A stretch of DNA of 37,045 bases from Nocardia cyriacigeorgica (GTDB lineage: Bacteria; Actinomycetota; Actinomycetes; Mycobacteriales; Mycobacteriaceae), in NCBI RefSeq assembly GCF_010868145.1, contig NZ_JAAGUY010000037.1:1-37045 (forward strand). The letters are read 5' to 3'. The position numbers and the translations under genes were made by a program. Shown here in pieces: positions 15,553-23,102 of this stretch. Numbering within the stretch: the first letter of the stretch is position 1; each line of letters opens with the position of its first letter. Below the pieces are notes generated by a model. The model had not been told where the DNA came from. It saw only the letters and a list, made by a program, of their open reading frames with translations, and did no database searches.

Positions 15553-17676
15553 TCATCGGCCTTCCATCGGGCGGCTGGGCCACCAGATGCGATCACCGAT
15601 CGTGGCGAACAGTGCCGGGATGATGATGGTGCGCACGAGGAAGGTGTCGAGCAGGATACCCAGCCCCACGACGATGCCCAGTTGGGTAAGGGTGATCAGA
15701 GGGAGGACACCGAGTACACAGAACACGGCCGCGAGGACGAGCCCCGCGCTGGTGATCACTGTTCCGGTGGTAGAGACGGCTCGCACGATCGCGTGTGTTG
15801 TGCCGTTCTCCGGTGTTTCCTCGCGAGCGCGGACGACGAGGAAGATCGAGTAGTCGACGCCGAGGGCCACGAGGAACAGGAAGGCGAACAGCGGGACGTT
15901 GGTATCGATGGCGGGGAATCCGAACAGGTGGATGCTGACCCAGCTGCCGATGCCAAGGGCGGCAAAAGCGCTCAACACAGTCACCGCGACCAGTACCAGG
16001 GCCGCTGGAATCGCCCGCAGCACAACGACCAGGATGAGCAGGACAACGACCAGAATCAGCGGGATGATCACCGCGCGGTCCCGCTGGGCGGCGTCGCGGG
16101 TATCGAGTGCCTCGGCATCGCTACCGCCGACCATTGCCTGAGCATCGGGCACCTCGGCCAAGCCCTCGCGCATCAGGGCGATCTGTTCGAACGCGCGCTC
16201 GGACGCAGGTGCGCTGTCGATCACCACATCCCACCGCGTCATGCCGGAATCCGATGTTCCGGTCCGGTTGACGCGCTGCACGCCGGGCGATTCGACAAGC
16301 ACCTGATCAACCTGCGTTGCCGCCGTCGATTGCGCCACAACCACCACTGGGTCCGCGGTGCCGGCGGGGTAGTGCTCAGCCAATGTTTCGAAGCCGGCTA
16401 CCGATTCGGCCTGCACCCGGAACTGCTCGGTCTGTGATAGCCCGACGTCGACAGTGAACAGGCCGGCCGCGCAGACCACTAGACCTGCGATGGCGCTCGT
16501 CGCGACGATGATCCGCCGTTCGATTACCCACGTCGCGATGGTGTGCCAGATCCCCGACTCGATCCGGTCGGGGCCTCCGACGTGTGGAACAAAGGGCCAG
16601 AACACTTTTCGCCCACACGCAGCCAGTGCGGCAGGCAAGCCGAACAATACGAACACCACGACGACCAGCAGCCCCGCTGCCGCCGACGCGCCAAGGCTGC
16701 GGGTGCTCGGCACCGAGGCAAGCAGCAGGGTCAGCAACGCGAAAACAACCGTGAGATTGCTGGCGAGGATCGCAGGTCCGGCGCGGCGGCACGCCAGTCG
16801 CAGCGCCTGCCGATGGTCGGGCAGGCGGTATAACTCGTCGCGGTAGCGTGACACCAGCAGCAGCGCGTAGTTGGTGCCTGCGCCGAATACCAGAACGCTG
16901 GTGATCCCCGATGTGGAACCGTCGAAGCTGAGGTCGGTTACTGCCGCCAATCCGGTGCCCACACTGGTCGCCACCCGATCGGCCACTCCGACGATCAGCA
17001 GCGGCAGCAGCCACAGCACCGGCGACCGGTACGTGGCGATCAGCAAGATCGCGACAACCGCCGCGGTGACTGCCAACAATGCCGCGTTCGCACCCGAGAA
17101 CGAATCGGCGATGTCCGCGCCGAACGCCGGCCCGCCGGTGACCTGGGCATCCACGCTAGCGGGCAGGCCGCTCACTGTGCTCGCGCGGATACGGTCGATC
17201 TCATCGGTGAGGGCGAACCCGCTCAATCGCGCGGGAACCGTAACGGTCCCTACTGCCGCGGCTCCGTCCGGCGCAGGAGACAGCCGCACGCTGTCTGGAG
17301 CCGTGCCCCCGGCCCGCGCGACCGCCGCACGTGCCGCAGCCCGGTCGGCCTCGGTCAGCGTCGTCCCGTCGGCGCGGGTGAAGACAATCACCGCCGCCGC
17401 GGAACCGGCGTCAGGAAACTGCGCCAACGACTGGGCGATCTGCGCGGACTGCGCTCCATCCGGTAACGATCTCGGTGCTTCGCCGGCCGATTCGTTCTCC
17501 CCGATCGCCCCGATCAGACCTATCGCGCCGATGGCCAAGACGACCAGTAGCCACCACGACCTTCGCGAACTGACCAGCGAGGCATACCGATTCCAGAGAT
17601 TCACCTCGATATCCCTCCCACGCCTCCCGCGCAGAAGGAGGTCATTCATGCGAGTGTTGCCCCAGCCCGATCCCAT
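15553..17676 (-). CDS. MMPL-family (RND) membrane transporter
   Basis: 707 aa from ATG 17676, which shares one base with the photolyase stop (TGATG) and so is translationally coupled; ATG 17649 has no better ribosome site. Two repeats each have a membrane helix, a periplasmic loop of about 130 residues, then five to six helices. The first block contains FGAGTNYALLLVSRYRDELY and the second ALGVDYSIFLVVRAREE, the paired GxDY-like proton-relay region of MMPL proteins. In this order MMPLs export lipids of the mycolic envelope using proton flow. Being third in an operon with photolyase suggests lipid or envelope remodelling in the same stress response. The cargo is unknown. Confidence 0.92.
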   Translation of the reverse strand: MGSGWGNTRMNDLLLRGRRGRDIEVNLWNRYASLVSSRRSWWLLVVLAIGAIGLIGAIGENESAGEAPRSLPDGAQSAQIAQSLAQFPDAGSAAAVIVFTRADGTTLTEADRAAARAAVARAGGTAPDSVRLSPAPDGAAAVGTVTVPARLSGFALTDEIDRIRASTVSGLPASVDAQVTGGPAFGADIADSFSGANAALLAVTAAVVAILLIATYRSPVLWLLPLLIVGVADRVATSVGTGLAAVTDLSFDGSTSGITSVLVFGAGTNYALLLVSRYRDELYRLPDHRQALRLACRRAGPAILASNLTVVFALLTLLLASVPSTRSLGASAAAGLLVVVVFVLFGLPAALAACGRKVFWPFVPHVGGPDRIESGIWHTIATWVIERRIIVATSAIAGLVVCAAGLFTVDVGLSQTEQFRVQAESVAGFETLAEHYPAGTADPVVVVAQSTAATQVDQVLVESPGVQRVNRTGTSDSGMTRWDVVIDSAPASERAFEQIALMREGLAEVPDAQAMVGGSDAEALDTRDAAQRDRAVIIPLILVVVLLILVVVLRAIPAALVLVAVTVLSAFAALGIGSWVSIHLFGFPAIDTNVPLFAFLFLVALGVDYSIFLVVRAREETPENGTTHAIVRAVSTTGTVITSAGLVLAAVFCVLGVLPLITLTQLGIVVGLGILLDTFLVRTIIIPALFATIGDRIWWPSRPMEGR

Positions 17677-19043
17677 CAGTGTGAATCGCGCTGTCGCAGC
17701 GTACGAAACTCTGCGGCCGCGTGCTCATGATCAACGATCCGAGCGGGGTAGCCGGTAGTCGCATCCTGGGTCAATCGCCAAGGTTGGTGAATGTCGCTAC
17801 CGCGCAGACGAGCGAGTTCGGGAACCCAACGGCGGACATAGTCGCCCTCGGGGTCGTAGCGGTCGGCCTGCCGAATCGGATTGAGGATCCGATTCGGTCT
17901 GGTATCGGCACCGGTTCCTGCCATCCATTGCCAATTCAACTGGTTATTCGCGACATCGCCGTCAGCCAGCAGGCCCATGAAATGCTTGGCGCCCGCGCGC
18001 CAGTCCACATACAGGGTTTTGGTCAAGAAGGAGGCCGTAATCAGTCGTGCCCTGTTGTGCATCCAGCCCTGTGCGGCCAGCTGGCGCATTCCGGCATCGA
18101 CGATCGGGTAACCGGTCCGTCCCGCTCGCCATGCGGCCAGCAATGCGTCGTCGTCACTCCACCGGTCGTTGCGGCTTCGATAGTCGCTGTGGGCGGCACT
18201 CGGACGCGCGGCCAGCATCTGGTGATGAAAGTCGCGCCACGCCAACTGGCGTACGAATGCCGCGCCGCCGGGCGAGGACGAATCGCTACGGTGGACAAGT
18301 TCGACGGCTGACAGGCATCCGAAATGCAGGTATGGCGACAAGCGCGATGTCGCATCGGCTGCGAGATCATCATGGAGGTCGGAGTAGGCCGCAATCCCGT
18401 CACGAAACCAATTCCGTGCGGCACGCCGTCCTGCCGACTCGCCTCCTGGTGCCAGCTCGGGAGATACCTCGCCGACTCTCAGCTCGGCCGCCGTCGGCAC
18501 TCGGTCGGTGCCAACACCATCCGGCAGATGTATTCGCCGCGGCGCGGGCAGCGGGGCCCGCATCCCCATGGACGACCAGCGGCGAAAATACGGAGTGAAC
18601 ACCGCGAAATGGTCAGTGCCCCCACTGGGGAGGAGATGTCCTGGCGCAGCGACGGTAGTACCGCTGTCGTGAACCCGCAGTCGACAACCCAACTGGGTCA
18701 GCCGGGCGCGCAGCCGATCCTCACGCCGACGGCTGTAGCCGCTGACGTCCGCGGCCACGTGCACCTCATCGACCGAGTACTGACGAACCAGTTGACACAC
18801 CTCGCGAACCGTATCGCCGCCGCGCAGGAGCAAGCACCCGCCCAAACGGCGGAGCTGATCATCCAGATCGGCCAGGGTCGCTGCCAAGAAAGTCGCCTTG
18901 TTCGGGCTCAGATAGTCTGATGCGCAGATGGTCTCGTCCACCACGAATACCGGCAACACTTCCGCCGACCGTGCGGCGGCTGTCAGAGCCGGATTATCGC
19001 GGACCCGCAAGTCTCGTGTGAACAACGCGATCGCTACCGCCAA
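17676..19043 (-). CDS. phr: Class I deoxyribodipyrimidine photolyase / cryptochrome
   Basis: 455 aa from TTG 19043, with AGGGG about ten bases upstream; the reading frame is open further but runs into the upstream gene. The N-terminal alpha/beta antenna domain starts IALFTRDLRVRDNPALTAAA. The FAD domain covers the C-terminal half: RLSPYLHFGCLSAVELVHR, FVRQLAWRDFHHQM, RTGYPIVDAGMRQLAAQGWM, HNRARLITASFLTKTLYVDW, GDVANNQLNWQWMAGTGADT and RILNPIRQADRYDPEGDYVR. The Asn in DVANNQLNWQW favours reduced flavin as in CPD photolyases. It repairs UV pyrimidine dimers with blue light. It is second in the DUF2867-phr-MMPL operon. Confidence 0.95.
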   Translation of the reverse strand: MAVAIALFTRDLRVRDNPALTAAARSAEVLPVFVVDETICASDYLSPNKATFLAATLADLDDQLRRLGGCLLLRGGDTVREVCQLVRQYSVDEVHVAADVSGYSRRREDRLRARLTQLGCRLRVHDSGTTVAAPGHLLPSGGTDHFAVFTPYFRRWSSMGMRAPLPAPRRIHLPDGVGTDRVPTAAELRVGEVSPELAPGGESAGRRAARNWFRDGIAAYSDLHDDLAADATSRLSPYLHFGCLSAVELVHRSDSSSPGGAAFVRQLAWRDFHHQMLAARPSAAHSDYRSRNDRWSDDDALLAAWRAGRTGYPIVDAGMRQLAAQGWMHNRARLITASFLTKTLYVDWRAGAKHFMGLLADGDVANNQLNWQWMAGTGADTRPNRILNPIRQADRYDPEGDYVRRWVPELARLRGSDIHQPWRLTQDATTGYPARIVDHEHAAAEFRTLRQRDSH

Positions 19044-19080
19044 GAGCCAGCACCCCTGTCCTTGTTCAGCATGGTGTTCC

Positions 19081-20559
19081 CTACTGTGCCCTCGGGTGGC
19101 GGTCGGTCTGCCGCTCGGCGGCCCCGATGATATTTCGGACCATCCCGCCGAACACGATGTGGTGAAACGGTGTGACCATCTTCCAGTACAAGTGTCCGGC
19201 CAACCCGCGTGGCTGGAAGACCGCACGCTGCCAATAGCGAGCTCCCGCACTAGTTTCGGAATCGACACCGAGTTCGAGCCAGGCCAGCCCCGGGAGCTTC
19301 ATCTCGGCGCGAAGCCGTAGCAGGCGTGGGCGATCGATATGCTCGACGCGCCACCAATCCAGCGCCTCACCCTCGTGCAGACGGTGCGGATGCTTCCGGC
19401 CGCGGCGCAGGCCGACCCCGCCGCTGACACGGTCGATCCAGCCGCGCAGTGACCACGCCAGCGGAAACGAGTACCAGCCGTTCTCGCCTCCGATCGATTC
19501 GATGACGGTCCAGAGGGTGTGCGGACCGACGTCGGTGCGTTGTTCTCGGACGTCTTCGTAGAGCGAACCACCCGACCATTCCGGATCACTGGGCAGTGGG
19601 TCCGACGGAGCGCCCGCGGTATCGGCATCGGACCAGCGGGTGGGAACCTGGGCGTTACGGATCCGGGTCAAAGCGAGCTCGACGGCGCGTTCATAGCGGG
19701 TGAGTCCGCCATCCGGTGGGGGGATGTAGTAGCCGATGTCGTGATCGTGGCAAACAACCTCGTGCACAAGTGATTCGATCAGCGGAATGGCAAGCGCGCG
19801 GGGGACCGGTGTGACCACATTGACCCATTGCGCGGACAGCCAGGGGGTCAGTACCGGAACGGGAAGCACCATCCGACGTGGTAGCCCGGCGACCGCAGCG
19901 TACTTCCGCATCATCGTCAGATACGTGAGGACGTCCGGCCCGCCGATATCGAAGGCTCGGTTGACGTCGAGGGGGAGGTCGACCGCGCGCACGAGATAGT
20001 AGAGAACGTCACGGACCGCGATGGGCTGGATTCGGTTGTGCACCCATCGCGGCGTGACCATGGCGGGCAATCGTTCGGACAGATAGCGCAGCATCTCGAA
20101 ACTGGCCGAGCCGGAGCCGATGATGACCGCCGCGCGCAGTTCCGCGGTCGGGACACCGGAGGTGCGAAAGATTGCTCCGACCTCGGCACGTGATGCCAGA
20201 TGCCGCGACAACGTGACATCCTCGGGGACGATTCCGCCCAGGTAGATCAGGCGCCGCGCTCCGGCTGACCGCGCTGCGGACGCGACGATCCTGGCGGCAC
20301 ACTGATCTATGTCGGTGAAATTACGCTGGGTCAAGGAGTGGACCAGGTAGTAGACCACCTCCTGGTCCGCGACCGCGGCCCCGATGTCGTCGGCCGACAT
20401 GACATCGCCACGCATCACCTCGACGCGGTTCTGCCACGGCACTTCCGCCAGCTTCGCGGGCGTCCGGGCGACAACTCGGACCTGGTGGCCGGCCCGGACC
20501 AATTCCGGCACCAACCGTCCGCCGATATAGCCGGTCGCTCCGAAAACCACACACCTCAT
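19081..20559 (-). CDS. NAD(P)-binding SDR-like protein with DUF2867 domain
   Basis: 492 aa from ATG 20559. Residues 1 to about 300 are an atypical extended SDR (NmrA-like): VVFGATGYIGGRLVPELVRA, then VVARTPAKL, VVYYLVHSL, RLIYLGGIVP. No canonical Tyr-Lys pair is evident, so it may bind cofactor without classic dehydrogenase action. The C-terminal 170 residues (ENGWYSFPLAWSLRGWIDRV, EGEALDWWRVEHIDRPRLLR, LYWKMVTPFHHIVFGGMVRN) are DUF2867, a fold linked to lipid or hydrophobic ligand handling. This two-domain protein is commonly beside photolyase and lipocalin genes. It is first in the operon and its promoter region contains repeat site C. Confidence 0.9.
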   Translation of the reverse strand: MRCVVFGATGYIGGRLVPELVRAGHQVRVVARTPAKLAEVPWQNRVEVMRGDVMSADDIGAAVADQEVVYYLVHSLTQRNFTDIDQCAARIVASAARSAGARRLIYLGGIVPEDVTLSRHLASRAEVGAIFRTSGVPTAELRAAVIIGSGSASFEMLRYLSERLPAMVTPRWVHNRIQPIAVRDVLYYLVRAVDLPLDVNRAFDIGGPDVLTYLTMMRKYAAVAGLPRRMVLPVPVLTPWLSAQWVNVVTPVPRALAIPLIESLVHEVVCHDHDIGYYIPPPDGGLTRYERAVELALTRIRNAQVPTRWSDADTAGAPSDPLPSDPEWSGGSLYEDVREQRTDVGPHTLWTVIESIGGENGWYSFPLAWSLRGWIDRVSGGVGLRRGRKHPHRLHEGEALDWWRVEHIDRPRLLRLRAEMKLPGLAWLELGVDSETSAGARYWQRAVFQPRGLAGHLYWKMVTPFHHIVFGGMVRNIIGAAERQTDRHPRAQ

Positions 20560-20682
20560 TGTCGATCACCGTTCCTGTTCGAAACTGCGATGAGAGCGCT
20601 GGTGCGCACCGCCGGTCGTGACCATCCCGCACTACGGGTTCGCTCAGCCACCGGGATGCCTACGCTCCGGGTCGAGATTATC

Positions 20683-20704
20683 GCATCGTTTATGCATCAT
20701 TCTA
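20683..20704. promoter_or_regulatory. Direct-repeat site C in the divergent DUF2867-phr / lipocalin promoter
   Basis: GCATCG at 20683 and GCATCA at 20694 are 11 bp apart. On the minus strand, a -10-like GATAAT (20682-20677) directly follows the site, so the repeats occupy the -35/-10 spacer of the photolyase operon. On the plus strand, TAGAAT (20708-20713) follows it as a -10 for the lipocalin gene. One site would thus control both directions. Confidence 0.65.
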
Positions 20705-20796
20705 GAGTAGAATGTGACGGAGTTCGGTTCGAATGATTCTGCGGCCTGGTGGGTGCGCGATCGCCCGGTCGGCCGCCCGGTCTGTAAGGAGTCGCG

Positions 20797-21426
20797 GTGG
20801 GATCAGGTGGTGCGGGCGGGCGAAGGCTGCTGACGATGGCTCGGGTGGCGGCCGCTACTGTGCTCGCGTGTGCGGTGAGCGCCGGGACGGTGGCTGCGGC
20901 GCCTACTGCGGGTTGGCAGCCGTTGATGCCGGTTGCGGCATTGGACGTGCAACGCTATCTCGGGACGTGGAACCAAGTCGCGGCGGTTCCGCAGCCCTTC
21001 AACCTCGAATGCGCCCGCGACACGGTCGCGAACTACCAGCTGATCGACGCGAACAATGTCCGTGTCGAAAACAGTTGTGTTACCTGGTCGGGCGGCACGA
21101 ACCGCATTGTCGGCAACGCGCGAGTGGTCGATCCGGTCAGTCGGGCACAGCTGCATGTCAGCTTTCCTCGTGTCCCGTTTCAGGATTCCCTCGACGGTCC
21201 GCCCAATTATGTCGTGACGTTTGTTGCCGACGACTATTCCTGGGCGGTCTTGGGCGATCCGTTGCGATTGTCCGGATTCGTGCTGTCTCGATCGACGGCC
21301 GTCGATGCGGCGCGGTGGCGTGAGATTCGAGCGGTGGTTGCCGACCGCGGTTACGACCCCTGCGTTCTGCTCACCTCGCCGACCGTGGGTGGCGCGGCTG
21401 ATATTCGCCCGCTCTGCACGGTGTAG
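20797..21426 (+). CDS. Exported lipocalin (Blc-like)
   Basis: 209 aa from GTG 20797, with AAGGAG six bases upstream. A signal peptide spans about residues 1-35 (MARVAAATVLACAVSAGTVA, cleavage near AAA-P); it lacks a lipobox Cys. The lipocalin signature is LDVQRYLGTWNQVAAVPQPF (GxW motif). It continues with NYQLIDANNVRVENSC and VVTFVADDYSWAVLGDPLRL (motif 2 region) and LSRSTAVDAARWREIRAVVA (C-terminal helix). Two Cys pairs are possible. Bacterial lipocalins carry oxidised lipids or hydrophobic molecules in the envelope. It shares a promoter region with the photolyase operon. Confidence 0.9.
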   Translation: MGSGGAGGRRLLTMARVAAATVLACAVSAGTVAAAPTAGWQPLMPVAALDVQRYLGTWNQVAAVPQPFNLECARDTVANYQLIDANNVRVENSCVTWSGGTNRIVGNARVVDPVSRAQLHVSFPRVPFQDSLDGPPNYVVTFVADDYSWAVLGDPLRLSGFVLSRSTAVDAARWREIRAVVADRGYDPCVLLTSPTVGGAADIRPLCTV

Positions 21427-21498
21427 GCGGATGGGAGTTCGCGGCCGAGATGGGCGGGCGCGCCCGCCGGAAAGCTGAGTCTGGCCCCGCCGATCAGA

Positions 21499-21520
21499 TG
21501 CATCGCTTCTGCATCATTTG
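21499..21520 (+). promoter_or_regulatory. Direct-repeat site D upstream of secreted protein and LitR-like 2
   Basis: GCATCG at 21499 and GCATCA at 21510 are 11 bp apart. The 12-mer TGTGCGGTAGTG (21519-21530) follows and supplies a -10-like TAGTGT (21525-21530), at nearly the same spacing as TAGAAT after site C. The site lies 96 bp before the ATG at 21616. Confidence 0.65.
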
Positions 21521-21615
21521 TGCGGTAGTGTGGTACCTCACAGGCAGAGTTCCAGTCGTCCGGCGGGGGCTGCCGAGTGTCAGCGACGGGCGACATCGAC
21601 ATCTAGGAGAATGTC

Positions 21616-22113
21616 ATGGTCCGTTTCACCCCGATACCTTCGATCGGTCTGCTGGTCAGCGTGGGTGCCGCATCACTGTGCGCAGTCGGAGCAACGGCGA
21701 CTGCAAATGCCGCGCCGATGACGTCATGCCCAGCGCCAGGAGCTGCCGCGATACAAACGACTGATGGTGGGTCCGCGTGCGCGGCCGAAAGCGATGCTGG
21801 GGGCGCGGCCGCTGCGTATGGGCTCGGCGGTACCGCGGATGCCGACGCCGCGGCCACCAGCCTGTCGCTGGCGATCGCTGCCAATGGCGGCGCGGCGACA
21901 TCGTCGTCGCAGTACCTGTCCGGTCCTGCCGCTATCGCAGTAGGTCCTGGGGCACAGGTGAATACCACCGGAGTTCGTCCGGGGCTTTCCATTGGTATCG
22001 CTGGACCGGGAGCGGTGGTGAATGTGACCGGTACAAGCACGCCGACCTGCACGGGCGGCCTGGCCTTCGCTGGAGATTTCCAGACATGGCAAGGCTGTCT
22101 TTCGCTCGGCTGA
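21616..22113 (+). CDS. Small secreted Gly/Ala-rich protein of unknown function
   Basis: 165 aa from ATG 21616, with TAGGAGA upstream. Residues 1-33 are a signal peptide ending ATANAAP. The mature part is rich in Ala, Gly and Thr. It has repeated short beta-like strings (AIAANGGAATSSSQ, PAAIAVGPGAQVNTTG, LSIGIAGPGAVVNVTGT). Cys residues near positions 38 and 55, and in TPTCTGG and QGCLSLG, could form disulfides. It resembles small exported proteins common in mycobacteria and nocardiae, but I cannot name its family with confidence. Only 38 bp separate it from the second LitR-like regulator, and its promoter has repeat site D. Confidence 0.75.
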   Translation: MVRFTPIPSIGLLVSVGAASLCAVGATATANAAPMTSCPAPGAAAIQTTDGGSACAAESDAGGAAAAYGLGGTADADAAATSLSLAIAANGGAATSSSQYLSGPAAIAVGPGAQVNTTGVRPGLSIGIAGPGAVVNVTGTSTPTCTGGLAFAGDFQTWQGCLSLG

Positions 22114-22151
22114 GCACACCGAAGCATCCATGGCGTCCCGGGTTCGCTGGG

Positions 22152-23084
22152 ATGGCGAAAGGGGTGGCGTTGGCCGAGGCAGGTGGTGGAGCAGACCAAG
22201 GGGCCGAACTGACTGTCAGCGCAATGGCCCGGACCCTTGGGATTCCAGTCGCGACGTTGCGGAGCTGGATTCAGCGCTACGACCTGGGGCCCGAACGCCG
22301 ACTCCCTGGTCAGCACCGCCACTTCGGACGATCTGAGGTGGCGGTACTGAGCCGTATGGTCGACCTGGTTCGCGCTGGTGTCAGTCCGGTCAACGCCGCC
22401 AAAGCCGCACGCGCGGCGGCGGACCCGGTTCCGGTGCTCGGTGAGGTGGCGCCAGTCGTTGCCGCCGCCGAGCGGCTCGATGCTACCGAATTGCTCGCAC
22501 TTTTCTCCGCGCATTGTGCGCATTTCGGAGTGGTGATGACGTGGAATCTGATGTGTCGACCGGCTTTTGCCGATGTGGTCGCCGGACAGCGGCGCGGGCG
22601 CGGGCTTATCGACGTGGAGCATGTCCTGACCTGGGCCATAACTACCGCATTGCATCGCACTGTGCCGGTGGTGCGCAACACGAAAGGGCTCATTCCGGTG
22701 CTCTTGGCGTGTATCGCGGGAGAAGGTCACGTCCTGCCGCTGGAAGCGTTGCGCGCGGCATTGGCCGAAGCCGCCATCCCGGCGCTTCTGCTCGGGGCAT
22801 CGGTCCCGGGTGACGCCTTGGTCGACGCTGTTGCCAAACAACCCCGCCGCCCGATCGTCCTGTTGTGGTCACACACCGGGCACTCCGCACCGTTGCCTGA
22901 TTTCGACGAAGTCCGAGCACCGGCGTTGTTGCTATTGGGCGGACCTGGCTGGACCGAACCGATCGACCTCGCCCACGCTCGCACAGTTCACACCTTGGAA
23001 GGCGCGGTCGACACCATCGTGCGGACCGTGCAGGCATCCCCCGCGGCGGATACCCGTCGCCGATCGGATTGTTTCAACGGTTAG
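22152..23084 (+). CDS. MerR-type regulator with CarH/LitR-like cobalamin domain (paralog 2)
   Basis: 310 aa from ATG 22152; GTG 22164 or TTG 22170 behind AAAGGGG are alternatives. Residues 20-85 form the MerR winged helix (SAMARTLGIPVATLRSWIQR, LPGQHRHFGRSEVAVL). The helical cap domain has NLMCRPAFADVV and the EH pair E156-H157, with Gln146 where CarH has Trp. The B12 domain has E191-G-H193-V-L-P196, keeping the lower-ligand His. The middle and C-terminal parts closely match the regulator at 13503 (for example MCRP.FA, VEH, LACxxGExHVLxLEALRAALAE). The gene follows a secreted protein gene in one unit and is convergent with an FAD hydroxylase gene. Confidence 0.88.
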   Translation: MAKGVALAEAGGGADQGAELTVSAMARTLGIPVATLRSWIQRYDLGPERRLPGQHRHFGRSEVAVLSRMVDLVRAGVSPVNAAKAARAAADPVPVLGEVAPVVAAAERLDATELLALFSAHCAHFGVVMTWNLMCRPAFADVVAGQRRGRGLIDVEHVLTWAITTALHRTVPVVRNTKGLIPVLLACIAGEGHVLPLEALRAALAEAAIPALLLGASVPGDALVDAVAKQPRRPIVLLWSHTGHSAPLPDFDEVRAPALLLLGGPGWTEPIDLAHARTVHTLEGAVDTIVRTVQASPAADTRRRSDCFNG

Positions 23085-23102
23085 TGGTGGGGTCGGCGAC
23101 GA

